Assembly: GCF_007097385.1 (NCBI RefSeq)
Contig: NZ_VJZS01000013.1
Coordinates: 1 to 64,000, forward strand
Direction: 5' to 3'
DNA: 64,000 bases
DNA from: Flavobacterium sp. ZT3R18
GTDB lineage: Bacteria > Bacteroidota > Bacteroidia > Flavobacteriales > Flavobacteriaceae
Below the pieces are notes generated by a model, which was not told the origin of the DNA, made no database searches, and was given only the letters and a program-made list of their open reading frames with translations. Positions 18,779 through 27,431 of this stretch are shown here, one piece after another (the first letter of the stretch is position 1; each line of letters starts with the position of its first letter). A program made the translations under genes and the position numbers.

Positions 18779-20626
18779 CTATTCAACCGTAACCGATTTT
18801 GCTAAATTTCGAGGTTGATCAACATTACAACCTCTCATCACTGCAATATGATAAGACAACAGTTGCAAAGGTATTGTGGTGATTAATGGAGACAATGCAT
18901 CCGAAGTTTCGGGGATTTCAATAACATAATCCGCTAAATCACGAACCTGCGTATCCCCTTTGGTTACCACAGCAATGATTTTACCACTTCTTGATTTTAT
19001 TTCCTGTATATTACTTACAATTTTATCATAATGTCCTTGTTTTGGAGCTATTACAATAACCGGCATTTGCTCATCTATTAAAGCGATTGGCCCGTGTTTC
19101 ATTTCGGCAGCAGGATAACCTTCGGCATGAATATAAGAGATCTCTTTTAGTTTTAAAGCCCCTTCTAACGCCACTGGAAAATTATAACCACGTCCTAAAT
19201 ACAAACAGTTAGGCGCGTCTTTAAATACGGCAGCAATCTCTTTCGCTTTTTCATTGGTTTCTAAAGCTTCTTTCACTTTTTCAGGAATTATTTCTAATTC
19301 TTGCAAATACATCTGAAAATCTGAATGCGACAATGTCCCTTTGGCCTTAGCCAAACGCAATGCAATCATGGTTAACACCGTAATTTGGGTAGTAAATGCT
19401 TTAGTTGAAGCCACCCCTATTTCTGGTCCAGCATGTGTATAAGCTCCTGCATGAGTCTCTCTAGAAATAGAAGAACCAACCACATTACAAACACCAAAGA
19501 CAAATGCTCCGTGCTCTTTTGCTAATTTTATAGCCGCCATTGTATCAGCCGTTTCTCCTGATTGAGATATGGCAATCACAACATCTTTACTACTGATAAT
19601 TGGGTTTCTATATCTAAATTCAGATGCGTACTCTACCTCTACTGGAATTCGAGTAAACTCTTCAATCACATATTCAGCCACCAAACCTGCATGCCAAGAG
19701 GTACCACAAGCAACAATTATAATTCGATCAGCATTCAATATTCGCTCTAAGTTATCTTCAATACCTGCCATTTGAATAATTCCTTCATTGGCATGAAGCC
19801 TACCTCTATATGTATCTTTTATAACACTTGGTTGCTCGTAAATTTCTTTTAGCATGAAATGATCGTAACCACCTTTTTCGATTTGCTCCAAATTCAATTG
19901 AAGTTCTTGAATATAAGGATCAACAATAGAATCATCTTTAATTTTACGAACTTTCATTGGTTTATGCAACCTGATGTTTGCCATTTCTCCGTCTTCCAGA
20001 TAAATCGCATTTGAGGTGTACTCAATAAAAGGCGAAGCATCCGAAGCGATAAAATATTCTCCTTCTCCGACACCAATAGCCAAAGGACTCCCCAAACGGG
20101 CGGCCACTATTTCGTTTGGATTTTTTTTATCAAAAACTGCAATTGCATAAGCACCCACTACTTGATTTAAAGCTAACTGAACTGCTTTACCTAATTTTAA
20201 TTTTTCTTTCTTTTGAACTTCTTCAATAAGATTTATCAAAACCTCAGAATCCGTATCTGAATAAAAAGTATATCCTCGTTTTTTCAACTCTTCTTTCAAA
20301 GGAGCATAGTTCTCAATAATTCCGTTGTGAATTATAACCAAATCTCCAGAATTAGAAAGATGAGGATGCGAGTTTACATCATTTGGCACTCCATGAGTAG
20401 CCCATCTTGTATGACCTATCCCTATAGTTCCATTTAAAGTTATTTCTTTAGAAGCTCTTTCCTCTAAATCAGAAACTTTTCCTTTTGTCTTAGATAATTT
20501 TATAGTTTCGCCATCATATAACATAACACCAGCACTATCATACCCTCTATACTCTAACCTTTTTAATCCTTTTATTATAATAGGATAGGCTTCTCTATAA
20601 CCAATGTATCCAACGATTCCACACAT
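18779..20626 (-). CDS. glmS: Glutamine-fructose-6-phosphate aminotransferase (isomerizing)
   Basis: GlmS makes glucosamine-6-phosphate from fructose-6-phosphate and glutamine, the entry to UDP-GlcNAc and hence peptidoglycan. The 615-residue protein starts MCGIVGYIG, so Cys2 becomes the N-terminal nucleophile of the class II glutaminase domain (RGYDSAG, GHTRWATHG, HNGIIENY). Two SIS sugar-isomerase domains follow (VACGTSWHAG; SQSGETADTM; LGRGYNFPVALEGALKLKE), and it ends in the typical NLAKSVTVE. It is the last gene of a minus-strand operon, 8 bp after the DUF4270 gene. Confidence 0.98.
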   Translation of the reverse strand: MCGIVGYIGYREAYPIIIKGLKRLEYRGYDSAGVMLYDGETIKLSKTKGKVSDLEERASKEITLNGTIGIGHTRWATHGVPNDVNSHPHLSNSGDLVIIHNGIIENYAPLKEELKKRGYTFYSDTDSEVLINLIEEVQKKEKLKLGKAVQLALNQVVGAYAIAVFDKKNPNEIVAARLGSPLAIGVGEGEYFIASDASPFIEYTSNAIYLEDGEMANIRLHKPMKVRKIKDDSIVDPYIQELQLNLEQIEKGGYDHFMLKEIYEQPSVIKDTYRGRLHANEGIIQMAGIEDNLERILNADRIIIVACGTSWHAGLVAEYVIEEFTRIPVEVEYASEFRYRNPIISSKDVVIAISQSGETADTMAAIKLAKEHGAFVFGVCNVVGSSISRETHAGAYTHAGPEIGVASTKAFTTQITVLTMIALRLAKAKGTLSHSDFQMYLQELEIIPEKVKEALETNEKAKEIAAVFKDAPNCLYLGRGYNFPVALEGALKLKEISYIHAEGYPAAEMKHGPIALIDEQMPVIVIAPKQGHYDKIVSNIQEIKSRSGKIIAVVTKGDTQVRDLADYVIEIPETSDALSPLITTIPLQLLSYHIAVMRGCNVDQPRNLAKSVTVE

Positions 20627-20634
20627 AGTCTTTC

Positions 20635-22269
20635 TTAATTAGGTTTTGTATAATAAATTTCCATTTTCAATCTTTTAGCCTCCGGAACAGCAGAAGTATT
20701 CGATGTAGCTCCATAAACAATAACCCCCAACGGATTCATCACAGAAGCTTTCGGGGCTTTAGTAAAAACTGTAGTTGGCGTTCTTAAATCACCAAAAACG
20801 TAAGTATTGATATCTTCGGTAACGACAACTCCCAATTGAACATTTTTTGCACTAAGATTATTCACCAAACCCCTAACATGGTTGGTTATTCTAAATTTAT
20901 AAAAATACCCCCCACCATTAGCAGCTGTTGCTTTATCCAGAATACCACCATATACATATTTTGAATATTTGGCATTCGACCCAACAGTAGTATTATCGCC
21001 GTAATCTACTATAGGCTGATTGTTTGTAAAATCATACAAATAAATTCTTTGCGGAATTGGACTGGTTTTCATTAACACAGAATTAACATGAAAAACCAAA
21101 TTAGCTTCATTTATTAAGTATTTCTTTGTTCTCATTATATCCAACTCATCAGGAATCGTATTAGGAGCACCTGTAACTCCATCAGGTCCAAAATTATCAG
21201 GTCCAAACAAGTTTATAACAGACATTGAACCTTCACCTCCCTTTAGGTATAAATTGTCGTCTGCAACAACATCGTCCTTAGTTGCACTTATATAATCAAC
21301 AGCTACATTACTTTGAGTAAGCAAACTAACAGTCCTTATTGGGTCTATAGCATTACTTGCCATATTCAATACAATGGTTTTCTCCACTGGTTTTTCATCA
21401 ACAGTTTCTTCATAAACAATCGTAACATCCCCTTTTCTAAAATCGATCATATTCAGACACGTAGCATTCTCTACGGTAAAGTACAAACCTCTAAAATATT
21501 CTTTAAACAAAGCATTAGTAGCTAAAGATCCAGCAGGAGCATTCAATATCTTTTCTTGAAAATATTTAGTATCTAAATTTAAATGCATTGCCGGCGGTTT
21601 CAAAGTCTTGGTTGTAACACCATTTGTAATAACATCTACAGAATACTCCGCAGGATCAAAAAAGAACTCCGTATTTTGCGCTGTATTAGCATCGTTGTTT
21701 AATGGAGTCCCTGTGGAAGTTTCAATTTTTACTTGATCAAAATCAGAATTTTGGTTGTTGTAGTACTTCTGAGCCTTTAGAAATTGATCGGCAGGATCTA
21801 AAGTCCTCATAAAATAACCCGATCTGTAAACACTTAATTTCATTTTAGCCTTTACATCTCCATATATTGAGTCTAACTCATATGTCTTTGCACCAGTTGT
21901 AGCATCTGTATTAATGATTTTCGTTTTATCATAAAAATAAGGAATTGTCAAAACCACACTTTTAATTTTGGCCGTTGGATCTATAGTCGGATTTACAGCA
22001 CTTAAATTTAATTGTGTCGCAAAATTTGCGGTTGTAGTTCCAAACGAAGGATTATTATAAGACCCTAAAGCATTTATTGCAAGATCGTCTGATTGGATTG
22101 GACTAATTTTTTGATTGTAAGCAACAACTACAGATTCTGTTTTTACAAGATCAAATGAACTATCCCCAATCAGGTCTGCACCTATTACATTGTATTCTTT
22201 ATCACACGAATTTAAAAGAACTAGAAATAAAAAGACAGGAATTATTTTAAAAAATGAATTTTTGAGCAT
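20635..22269 (-). CDS. DUF4270 family lipoprotein
   Basis: This 544-residue protein has a lipoprotein signal peptide (FLFLVLLNSC, Cys22) followed by DKEYNVIGADLIGDSSFD, characteristic of the DUF4270 family of Bacteroidota. The body is a long beta-rich region (ALGSYNNPSFGTTTANFATQ). The family's role is not established; being lipidated, it should sit in the outer or inner membrane. It lies between the starch-synthase-like gene and glmS on the minus strand with gaps of 21 and 8 bp, so the three are co-transcribed. As far as I recall, this order is conserved in flavobacteria, which hints at a cell-envelope role, but that is inference. Confidence 0.9.
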   Translation of the reverse strand: MLKNSFFKIIPVFLFLVLLNSCDKEYNVIGADLIGDSSFDLVKTESVVVAYNQKISPIQSDDLAINALGSYNNPSFGTTTANFATQLNLSAVNPTIDPTAKIKSVVLTIPYFYDKTKIINTDATTGAKTYELDSIYGDVKAKMKLSVYRSGYFMRTLDPADQFLKAQKYYNNQNSDFDQVKIETSTGTPLNNDANTAQNTEFFFDPAEYSVDVITNGVTTKTLKPPAMHLNLDTKYFQEKILNAPAGSLATNALFKEYFRGLYFTVENATCLNMIDFRKGDVTIVYEETVDEKPVEKTIVLNMASNAIDPIRTVSLLTQSNVAVDYISATKDDVVADDNLYLKGGEGSMSVINLFGPDNFGPDGVTGAPNTIPDELDIMRTKKYLINEANLVFHVNSVLMKTSPIPQRIYLYDFTNNQPIVDYGDNTTVGSNAKYSKYVYGGILDKATAANGGGYFYKFRITNHVRGLVNNLSAKNVQLGVVVTEDINTYVFGDLRTPTTVFTKAPKASVMNPLGVIVYGATSNTSAVPEAKRLKMEIYYTKPN

Positions 22270-22290
22270 GTTTCTTCGTAATATTTTAAT

Positions 22291-23097
22291 TTATAGGAGC
22301 ATATTTTTATAGAATTCCGTGTATGCCACAGCGAAATTATCTTTCGAAACCAAAGGTAAAAAAGGTTTTCCTGAAGATTCTATAAATTTTGTTAAACTTG
22401 GAGACACTCCATCTGAAGCAATAATAACAGCATCCGAATTCAAAACAGTAGTTCTTATAATGTTTTCATAATCAGGCGTTTCCAAGTCAGCAATAGCCTC
22501 GGCAGGAATTCCGTCAAATTTCACTTTATTGATCATTCCCATATCCAAAGTACCGTCAAAAGACTGAGCATATACCGATGTAACTATTTTAGTGTCAGAA
22601 AACAATGCTTCATTTTTATAAAAATGCTTCATATAAACGGGTAACATCGCTGCCATCCATCCATGAACATGAATAATATCAGGAACCCAATTTAGCTTTT
22701 TAACAGTTTCTACCACTCCTTTCGCAAAGAATATGGCGCGTTCGTCATTATCGGGATACATTACCCCTTCCTCATCTGCAAAAGTTGCTTTTCTCTTGAA
22801 ATACTCATCATTATCGATAAAATAGACTTGTATTCTTTCTTTAGGAATCGATGCTACTTTAATAATTAATGGCATATCCAGATCATTCACAACCAAATTC
22901 ATCCCCGAAAGACGAATTACTTCATGCAATTGGTGTCTTCTCTCGTTAATATTTCCGTACCTTGGCATAAATATTCGAATTTGCCCTCCTTGATCATTAA
23001 TCATTTTTGGTACGTCATAAGACATTAATGAAACCTCATTTTCAGCGAGATAAGGCACAACTTCAGATGATACGTATAATATCCTCTTATCTTTCAT
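22291..23097 (-). CDS. Starch/glycogen-synthase-like protein (GT5 N-terminal domain only)
   Basis: The 268-residue protein resembles the N-terminal Rossmann domain of GT5 glycogen/starch synthases: ILYVSSEVVPYLAENEVSLM, RIFMPRYGNINER and IIHVHGWMAAMLPVYMK. It is only about half the length of a true glycogen synthase (about 470-490) and lacks the C-terminal GT-B domain that binds ADP-glucose. The usual KTGGL-type motif near the N-terminus is replaced by AENEVSL. It is therefore doubtful that it makes glycogen. Short forms like this beside panC and DUF4270 genes are, to my knowledge, normal in Flavobacteriia. It heads the operon with DUF4270 and glmS and is divergent from panC. Confidence 0.87.
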   Translation of the reverse strand: MKDKRILYVSSEVVPYLAENEVSLMSYDVPKMINDQGGQIRIFMPRYGNINERRHQLHEVIRLSGMNLVVNDLDMPLIIKVASIPKERIQVYFIDNDEYFKRKATFADEEGVMYPDNDERAIFFAKGVVETVKKLNWVPDIIHVHGWMAAMLPVYMKHFYKNEALFSDTKIVTSVYAQSFDGTLDMGMINKVKFDGIPAEAIADLETPDYENIIRTTVLNSDAVIIASDGVSPSLTKFIESSGKPFLPLVSKDNFAVAYTEFYKNMLL

Positions 23098-23135
23098 AGT
23101 ATAAATTGATTAATTAATTGGCAATAAAAACCACG

Positions 23136-23182
23136 CAAAATTACAAAATTTTATGCAGTTATGGACTAAAATATTATGTTTG
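23136..23182. promoter_or_regulatory. Divergent promoters between the starch-synthase-like gene and panC
   Basis: A plus-strand -7 box TATGTTTG (23175-23182) serves panC. A minus-strand -7 box TAATTTTG (plus 23136-23143) serves the operon leading to glmS. Neither has a clear -33 TTG at ideal distance. The panC -7 box covers the in-frame ATG at 23176, which is why I reject that start. Confidence 0.6.
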
Positions 23183-23205
23183 CATCTAATTTAAACAAAA
23201 GTACC

Positions 23206-24054
23206 ATGCCAGTTTTCTATGAAAAAGTAGCTTTAATCGACTATTTATCTTCAATTAAGACTACAAATTCTACAATAGGTTTTGTTCCAACAATGGGAGC
23301 TTTGCATGAAGGGCATCAGTCCTTAATGCGCCAATCTACTAAAGAAAATGACTCAACAGTGGTCAGTATTTTTGTAAATCCAACGCAATTTAACAATCCC
23401 GAAGATTTAGCAAAATACCCTCGTAACTTAGAGCAAGATGTGATCAAAATTTCGAGTGTAAATACAAATATTATCATTTATGCTCCCTCCGTTGACGACA
23501 TCTATGAAGGAAAAACCCTAACTCAATCCTTTAATTTTGATGGATTGGAAAAAAAAATGGAGGGGAAATTTAGACCTGGTCATTTTGATGGTGTCGGCAC
23601 CATTGTAAAACGTTTATTTGAGATTGTAAATCCTACAAATGCTTATTTTGGAGAAAAAGATTTTCAGCAGTTGCAGATTGTCAAAAAAATGACCGAAAAA
23701 AGCAACCTGAAAGTAAACATCATTGGCTGTCCTATTTTTAGAGAATCTAACGGACTTGCTATGAGTTCTAGAAATGAACGCTTAACTTTGCAAGAGCGAG
23801 AAGAAGCTGCTATCATCTATAAAACATTAGAAACAGCCAAAACAAAATTCAATAGCGAAAGTACTTCAGAGGTAACAGCGTGGGTACAACAAGAATTTGA
23901 GAAAAACGATTCTTTTACCCTAGAATACTTTGAAATTGCTGATGAAGCAACACTTTCAACCTGTCTTACAAAGAATAAAAATCAAAAATACCGTGCTTTT
24001 ATCGCGGTTTTCGTTAACAACATTCGATTAATCGATACTATTTCATTAAATTAA
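23206..24054 (+). CDS. panC: Pantothenate synthetase
   Basis: PanC joins pantoate and beta-alanine with ATP in the pantothenate (CoA) pathway. The 282-residue protein shows [16 protein letters not shown] (HIGH-type motif), [31 protein letters not shown] and the SSRNERL motif near residue 185. The frame extends to an ATG at 23176, but the bases there form a -7 box; ATG 23206 ([12 protein letters not shown]) gives the normal length. panD follows after 8 bp, so product supply (beta-alanine) and use are encoded together. Confidence 0.97.
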   Translation: MPVFYEKVALIDYLSSIKTTNSTIGFVPTMGALHEGHQSLMRQSTKENDSTVVSIFVNPTQFNNPEDLAKYPRNLEQDVIKISSVNTNIIIYAPSVDDIYEGKTLTQSFNFDGLEKKMEGKFRPGHFDGVGTIVKRLFEIVNPTNAYFGEKDFQQLQIVKKMTEKSNLKVNIIGCPIFRESNGLAMSSRNERLTLQEREEAAIIYKTLETAKTKFNSESTSEVTAWVQQEFEKNDSFTLEYFEIADEATLSTCLTKNKNQKYRAFIAVFVNNIRLIDTISLN

Positions 24055-24062
24055 AAATTGCC

Positions 24063-24413
24063 ATGCATATTCAAGTAGTAAAATCAAAAATACATCGTGT
24101 AAAAGTTACAGGAGCCGATTTAAATTATATCGGGAGTATTACAATCGATGAGGCACTATTAGAAGCTTCTAATATTATTGAAGGAGAAAAAGTTTCTATT
24201 GTAAACATTAATAACGGGGAACGTTTTGATACCTACGCCATTGTAGGAGAAAGAAACTCTGGAATCATCACTTTAAACGGCCCTGCAGCACGCAAAGTTC
24301 AAAAAGATGACATCATCATCATAATATCTTATGCTTCTCTTGAATTTGAAGAAGCAAAAACATTTAAGCCTTGGATAGTTTTCCCGAATGAAAACGACAA
24401 TTCACTGACTTAA
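24063..24413 (+). CDS. panD: Aspartate 1-decarboxylase precursor
   Basis: PanD converts L-aspartate to beta-alanine for pantothenate synthesis. The 116-residue proenzyme begins [20 protein letters not shown] and has the self-cleavage site Gly24-Ser25 in YIGSIT; cleavage turns Ser25 into the catalytic pyruvoyl group. Lys9 and the later NGERFDTY and NGPAARKVQ motifs match the family. It is co-transcribed with panC and followed by a terminator, so the operon is panC-panD. Confidence 0.97.
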   Translation: MHIQVVKSKIHRVKVTGADLNYIGSITIDEALLEASNIIEGEKVSIVNINNGERFDTYAIVGERNSGIITLNGPAARKVQKDDIIIIISYASLEFEEAKTFKPWIVFPNENDNSLT

Positions 24414-24466
24414 AAAACAAAAAAATAGCGACTCTCTAACTTATTGAGTAAAAGCATTTAAAAAAT

Positions 24467-24511
24467 AGCCACTGATTGCTTCGCCTATATGCTATCAGTG
24501 GCTTTTTTTTT
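24467..24511 (+). terminator. Terminator of panC-panD
   Basis: AGCCACTGAT (24467-24476) pairs perfectly with ATCAGTGGCT (24494-24503), followed by a run of eight Ts, about 55 bp after panD. Confidence 0.9.
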
Positions 24512-24629
24512 AGCACGCTGGATATTTACTTTGAAGGCGAATACCTTTATCGAACCACGTAGTACACCGATCGATCAAATAATTCATTATATTGCTTAGC
24601 CTTTTTTAATACATTTTACCCAAAAAATT

Positions 24630-25889
24630 ATGAAACATCTCTTTATAGCTTTACTGAGTCTTATTTCAATTTCTTCTTTTTCTCAAATTAAAACCGAAAA
24701 TTTTTATTCGGATAAACTACAAGAAAAAAGAGAACTGGTTATATCGTTACCTGCTTCTTATGAAAAAAATCCAACTAAAAGATATCCTTTATTAGTTTTA
24801 TTGGATGGCGATTATTTATTAAATCCATTTCTGGGAACCTTAACCTATGGTGCCTATTGGGATGATTTACCCGAAGTAATAATTGTAGCAATTAGTCAAA
24901 ACAAAAAAAACGAAAGAGAAGCAGATTGTGGCAGTATTGATGAAACCACAGGCATGCCCGAAGGAAAAAGTATTGCCTTTTTTGATTTTATATCACTCGA
25001 ACTTCTCCCACTCATACAGCACGATTATAGAACCACAAATTTCAAGATCATTGCAGGACATGACACCACCGCAGCATTTTTAAACTTTTATTTATATCAA
25101 GGTACCCCTCTGTTTAACGCCTATATTTCGTTAAGTCCTGAATTACCTTTAGGCATGGAGCAACAAATTCCGCAAATCCTATCCACGCTCAAACAACCCA
25201 TTTTTTACTATCTATCTACAACAGATGGAGATGTAAAAAACATGCAAGAAAGAATTAAACAACTGGATGATGAAGTCAAAGAAATCAAAAGCCCTGATCT
25301 CAATTATAAATTTGAAAGTTTCAAGGACGCCTCTCATTTCTCTTTGGTTTTACATTCGATACCAAGCGCTTTGTATCAAATATTTGCAGTGGCACAACCT
25401 ATATCAACTCTCGAATATGACTCCAAAATAGTTACGCTAAAAGAAGGCTATGTAGACTATTTAAAGAAAAAATATGATATTATCGAAAATTCATTTGGCA
25501 TAAAAAACCCAGTTCGAATCAATGATATTAAAGCTATTGAAGCGGCCATTTTGCAAAACAAAGATTTCAACGAACTAGATGCGTTATCCATTATTGCCGA
25601 TAAAAATTACCCAAAGAGCATGTTAGGAGATTATGAATTGGCAACTATGTTTGAGCAAAAGGGAGATAATCCTAGAGCAGTTCGCTACTATATGTCAGGA
25701 TTTAATAAAGAAGAAATAGCCGATCTTACCAAAGACATGATGTTTACCAAAGCCGAAGAGTTAAAAAAGACCTTTGCCAAAAAACCAAAGATAAAAGGAA
25801 AAGTAGGTCAAGTAGAGGATTCTAAACAAGCCCCTGTAGAAGAAACTCCTGCAATTGAGACTCCTGCTCCTGAGGAAAAAAAACAATAA
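24630..25889 (+). CDS. Exported alpha/beta-hydrolase (esterase-like) with Asp at the nucleophile position
   Basis: The 419-residue protein has a signal peptide (MKHLFIALLSLISISSFSQ). It has an esterase D/enterochelin-esterase-like fold: LVISLPASYEKNP, YPLLVLLDGDYLL, DLPEVIIVAISQ. At the nucleophile elbow, where the family normally has GHSxGG, the sequence reads AGHDTTAAF, so Asp145 replaces serine. Histidine candidates occur in KDASHFSLV. A C-terminal extension (about 300-395) looks helical and TPR-like, and ends in a Pro/Glu-rich tail (APVEETPAIETPAPEEKKQ). It could be a non-canonical hydrolase or a non-catalytic binding protein. Its stop is separated from radA by 2 bp, so the two genes probably share a transcript. 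Confidence 0.85.
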   Translation: MKHLFIALLSLISISSFSQIKTENFYSDKLQEKRELVISLPASYEKNPTKRYPLLVLLDGDYLLNPFLGTLTYGAYWDDLPEVIIVAISQNKKNEREADCGSIDETTGMPEGKSIAFFDFISLELLPLIQHDYRTTNFKIIAGHDTTAAFLNFYLYQGTPLFNAYISLSPELPLGMEQQIPQILSTLKQPIFYYLSTTDGDVKNMQERIKQLDDEVKEIKSPDLNYKFESFKDASHFSLVLHSIPSALYQIFAVAQPISTLEYDSKIVTLKEGYVDYLKKKYDIIENSFGIKNPVRINDIKAIEAAILQNKDFNELDALSIIADKNYPKSMLGDYELATMFEQKGDNPRAVRYYMSGFNKEEIADLTKDMMFTKAEELKKTFAKKPKIKGKVGQVEDSKQAPVEETPAIETPAPEEKKQ

Positions 25890-25891
25890 TA

Positions 25892-27253
25892 ATGGCCAAA
25901 GTAAAAACGACTTTTTTTTGCCAGAATTGCGGCGCACAATATGCTAAATGGCAAGGACAGTGCAATTCCTGTAAAGAGTGGAATACTATCGCCGAAGAAA
26001 TTATTCAAAAACAAGACAAAGTAGCTTGGAAAAGCGAATCGTCTACTAGTAGTAAAGCCCCAAAACCTTTACGGATAAACGAAATAGACAGCGCCGAAGA
26101 AATAAGACTTAACACTACTGACAACGAATTGAACAGAGTTTTGGGCGGCGGAATAGTTCCCGGTTCACTCATTCTTTTAGGAGGCGAACCCGGCATTGGA
26201 AAAAGTACTCTTCTGCTGCAAATCTCTTTGAAACTACCCTATAAAACTTTGTACGTTTCTGGGGAAGAAAGTCAGAAGCAAATCAAAATGCGTGCCGAGC
26301 GTATCACTCCCAACGGAGATAATTGCTATATTCTTACCGAAACCAAAACGCAGAATATCTTCAAACAAATTGAAGCGATCCAGCCTGAAATTGTCATTAT
26401 CGATTCGATTCAAACTTTACACACCGATTATATAGAATCGACTGCAGGGAGTATTTCTCAAATACGGGAAACCACTGCCGAATTGATCAAATTTGCCAAA
26501 GAAACCAATATCCCAGTTATCTTAATTGGACATATTACCAAAGACGGAACGATTGCTGGTCCAAAAATTCTGGAACACATGGTTGATACCGTGCTTCAGT
26601 TTGAAGGAGACCGTAATCACGTCTATCGTATTTTGCGTTCCCTGAAAAACCGTTTTGGTTCTACCGCCGAAATTGGAATCTACGAAATGTTGGGCAGCGG
26701 ATTACGAGAAGTATCCAATCCCTCCGAGATCTTAATTTCGCACAAAGACGAAGAACTATCTGGAACCGCTATTGCAACGACACTCGAAGGCATGCGCCCT
26801 TTGATGATCGAAATACAATCCTTGGTGAGCACAGCCGTTTATGGAACGCCACAGCGAAGTACCACGGGTTACAATGCCAAAAGACTGAATATGATTTTAG
26901 CCGTTTTAGAAAAAAGAGCGGGTTTTCGTTTGGGAGCCAAAGACGTTTTCTTGAATGTAACGGGAGGAATCTCGGTTGATGATCCTGCTATTGATTTGGC
27001 CGTAGTCGCTGCCATTTTATCATCTAACGAAGACATTCCGGTCAATAAAGATTTTTGTTTTGCTGGCGAAGTGGGACTTTCTGGCGAAATACGTCCTGTA
27101 AATCGAGTGGACCAACGCATTCAAGAAGCTGAAAAATTAGGGTTTTCTACTATTTTTGTATCCAAATACAACAAGATCACTTTAAAAAACACAGGAATAA
27201 AAATCCAATTGGTTGCCAAAATAGAAGATGTGGCAAGCCAGTTATTTGGGTAA
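25892..27253 (+). CDS. radA: DNA repair protein RadA
   Basis: RadA is a RecA-like ATPase that drives branch migration in recombinational repair. The 453-residue protein begins with a four-cysteine zinc finger (Cys10, Cys13, Cys24, Cys27), followed by the Walker A motif GEPGIGKST (98-106) and IVIIDSIQTLH as Walker B. The RadA-specific KNRFG motif and a C-terminal Lon-protease-like domain (LNVTGGISVDDPAIDLAV) complete the family layout. Length and order are normal. It directly follows the esterase-like gene. Confidence 0.97.
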   Translation: MAKVKTTFFCQNCGAQYAKWQGQCNSCKEWNTIAEEIIQKQDKVAWKSESSTSSKAPKPLRINEIDSAEEIRLNTTDNELNRVLGGGIVPGSLILLGGEPGIGKSTLLLQISLKLPYKTLYVSGEESQKQIKMRAERITPNGDNCYILTETKTQNIFKQIEAIQPEIVIIDSIQTLHTDYIESTAGSISQIRETTAELIKFAKETNIPVILIGHITKDGTIAGPKILEHMVDTVLQFEGDRNHVYRILRSLKNRFGSTAEIGIYEMLGSGLREVSNPSEILISHKDEELSGTAIATTLEGMRPLMIEIQSLVSTAVYGTPQRSTTGYNAKRLNMILAVLEKRAGFRLGAKDVFLNVTGGISVDDPAIDLAVVAAILSSNEDIPVNKDFCFAGEVGLSGEIRPVNRVDQRIQEAEKLGFSTIFVSKYNKITLKNTGIKIQLVAKIEDVASQLFG

Positions 27254-27311
27254 AACCCAAAACAAGTATGTCAGAAAACACAATAAATACAATTAAATAA
27301 GAGACACAGAT

Positions 27312-27351
27312 TTCACAAATTTGCACAGATTAATTTGTGTAAATTTGTGAA
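27312..27351. repeat. Intergenic inverted repeat after radA
   Basis: TTCACAAATTTGCACA (27312-27327) pairs with 27336-27351 with one mismatch around an 8-nt loop. Its place between radA and the GT51 gene and its AT-rich words (ACAAATTTG) fit a flavobacterial intergenic hairpin; there is no clear T-run. Confidence 0.65.
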
Positions 27352-27431
27352 TTGAAAATCAGCGAATCCGAAAATTAAAAATTCAAAATGAGCTAAATCT
27401 GTGTCAAAAAATTCCTTTTCCCACTTCAAAC

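Noticed and set aside
22291..23097. True glycogen synthase GlgA
   Set aside because: Only the N-terminal domain is present and the motif around the ADP-glucose site is altered; I kept a 'synthase-like' name.
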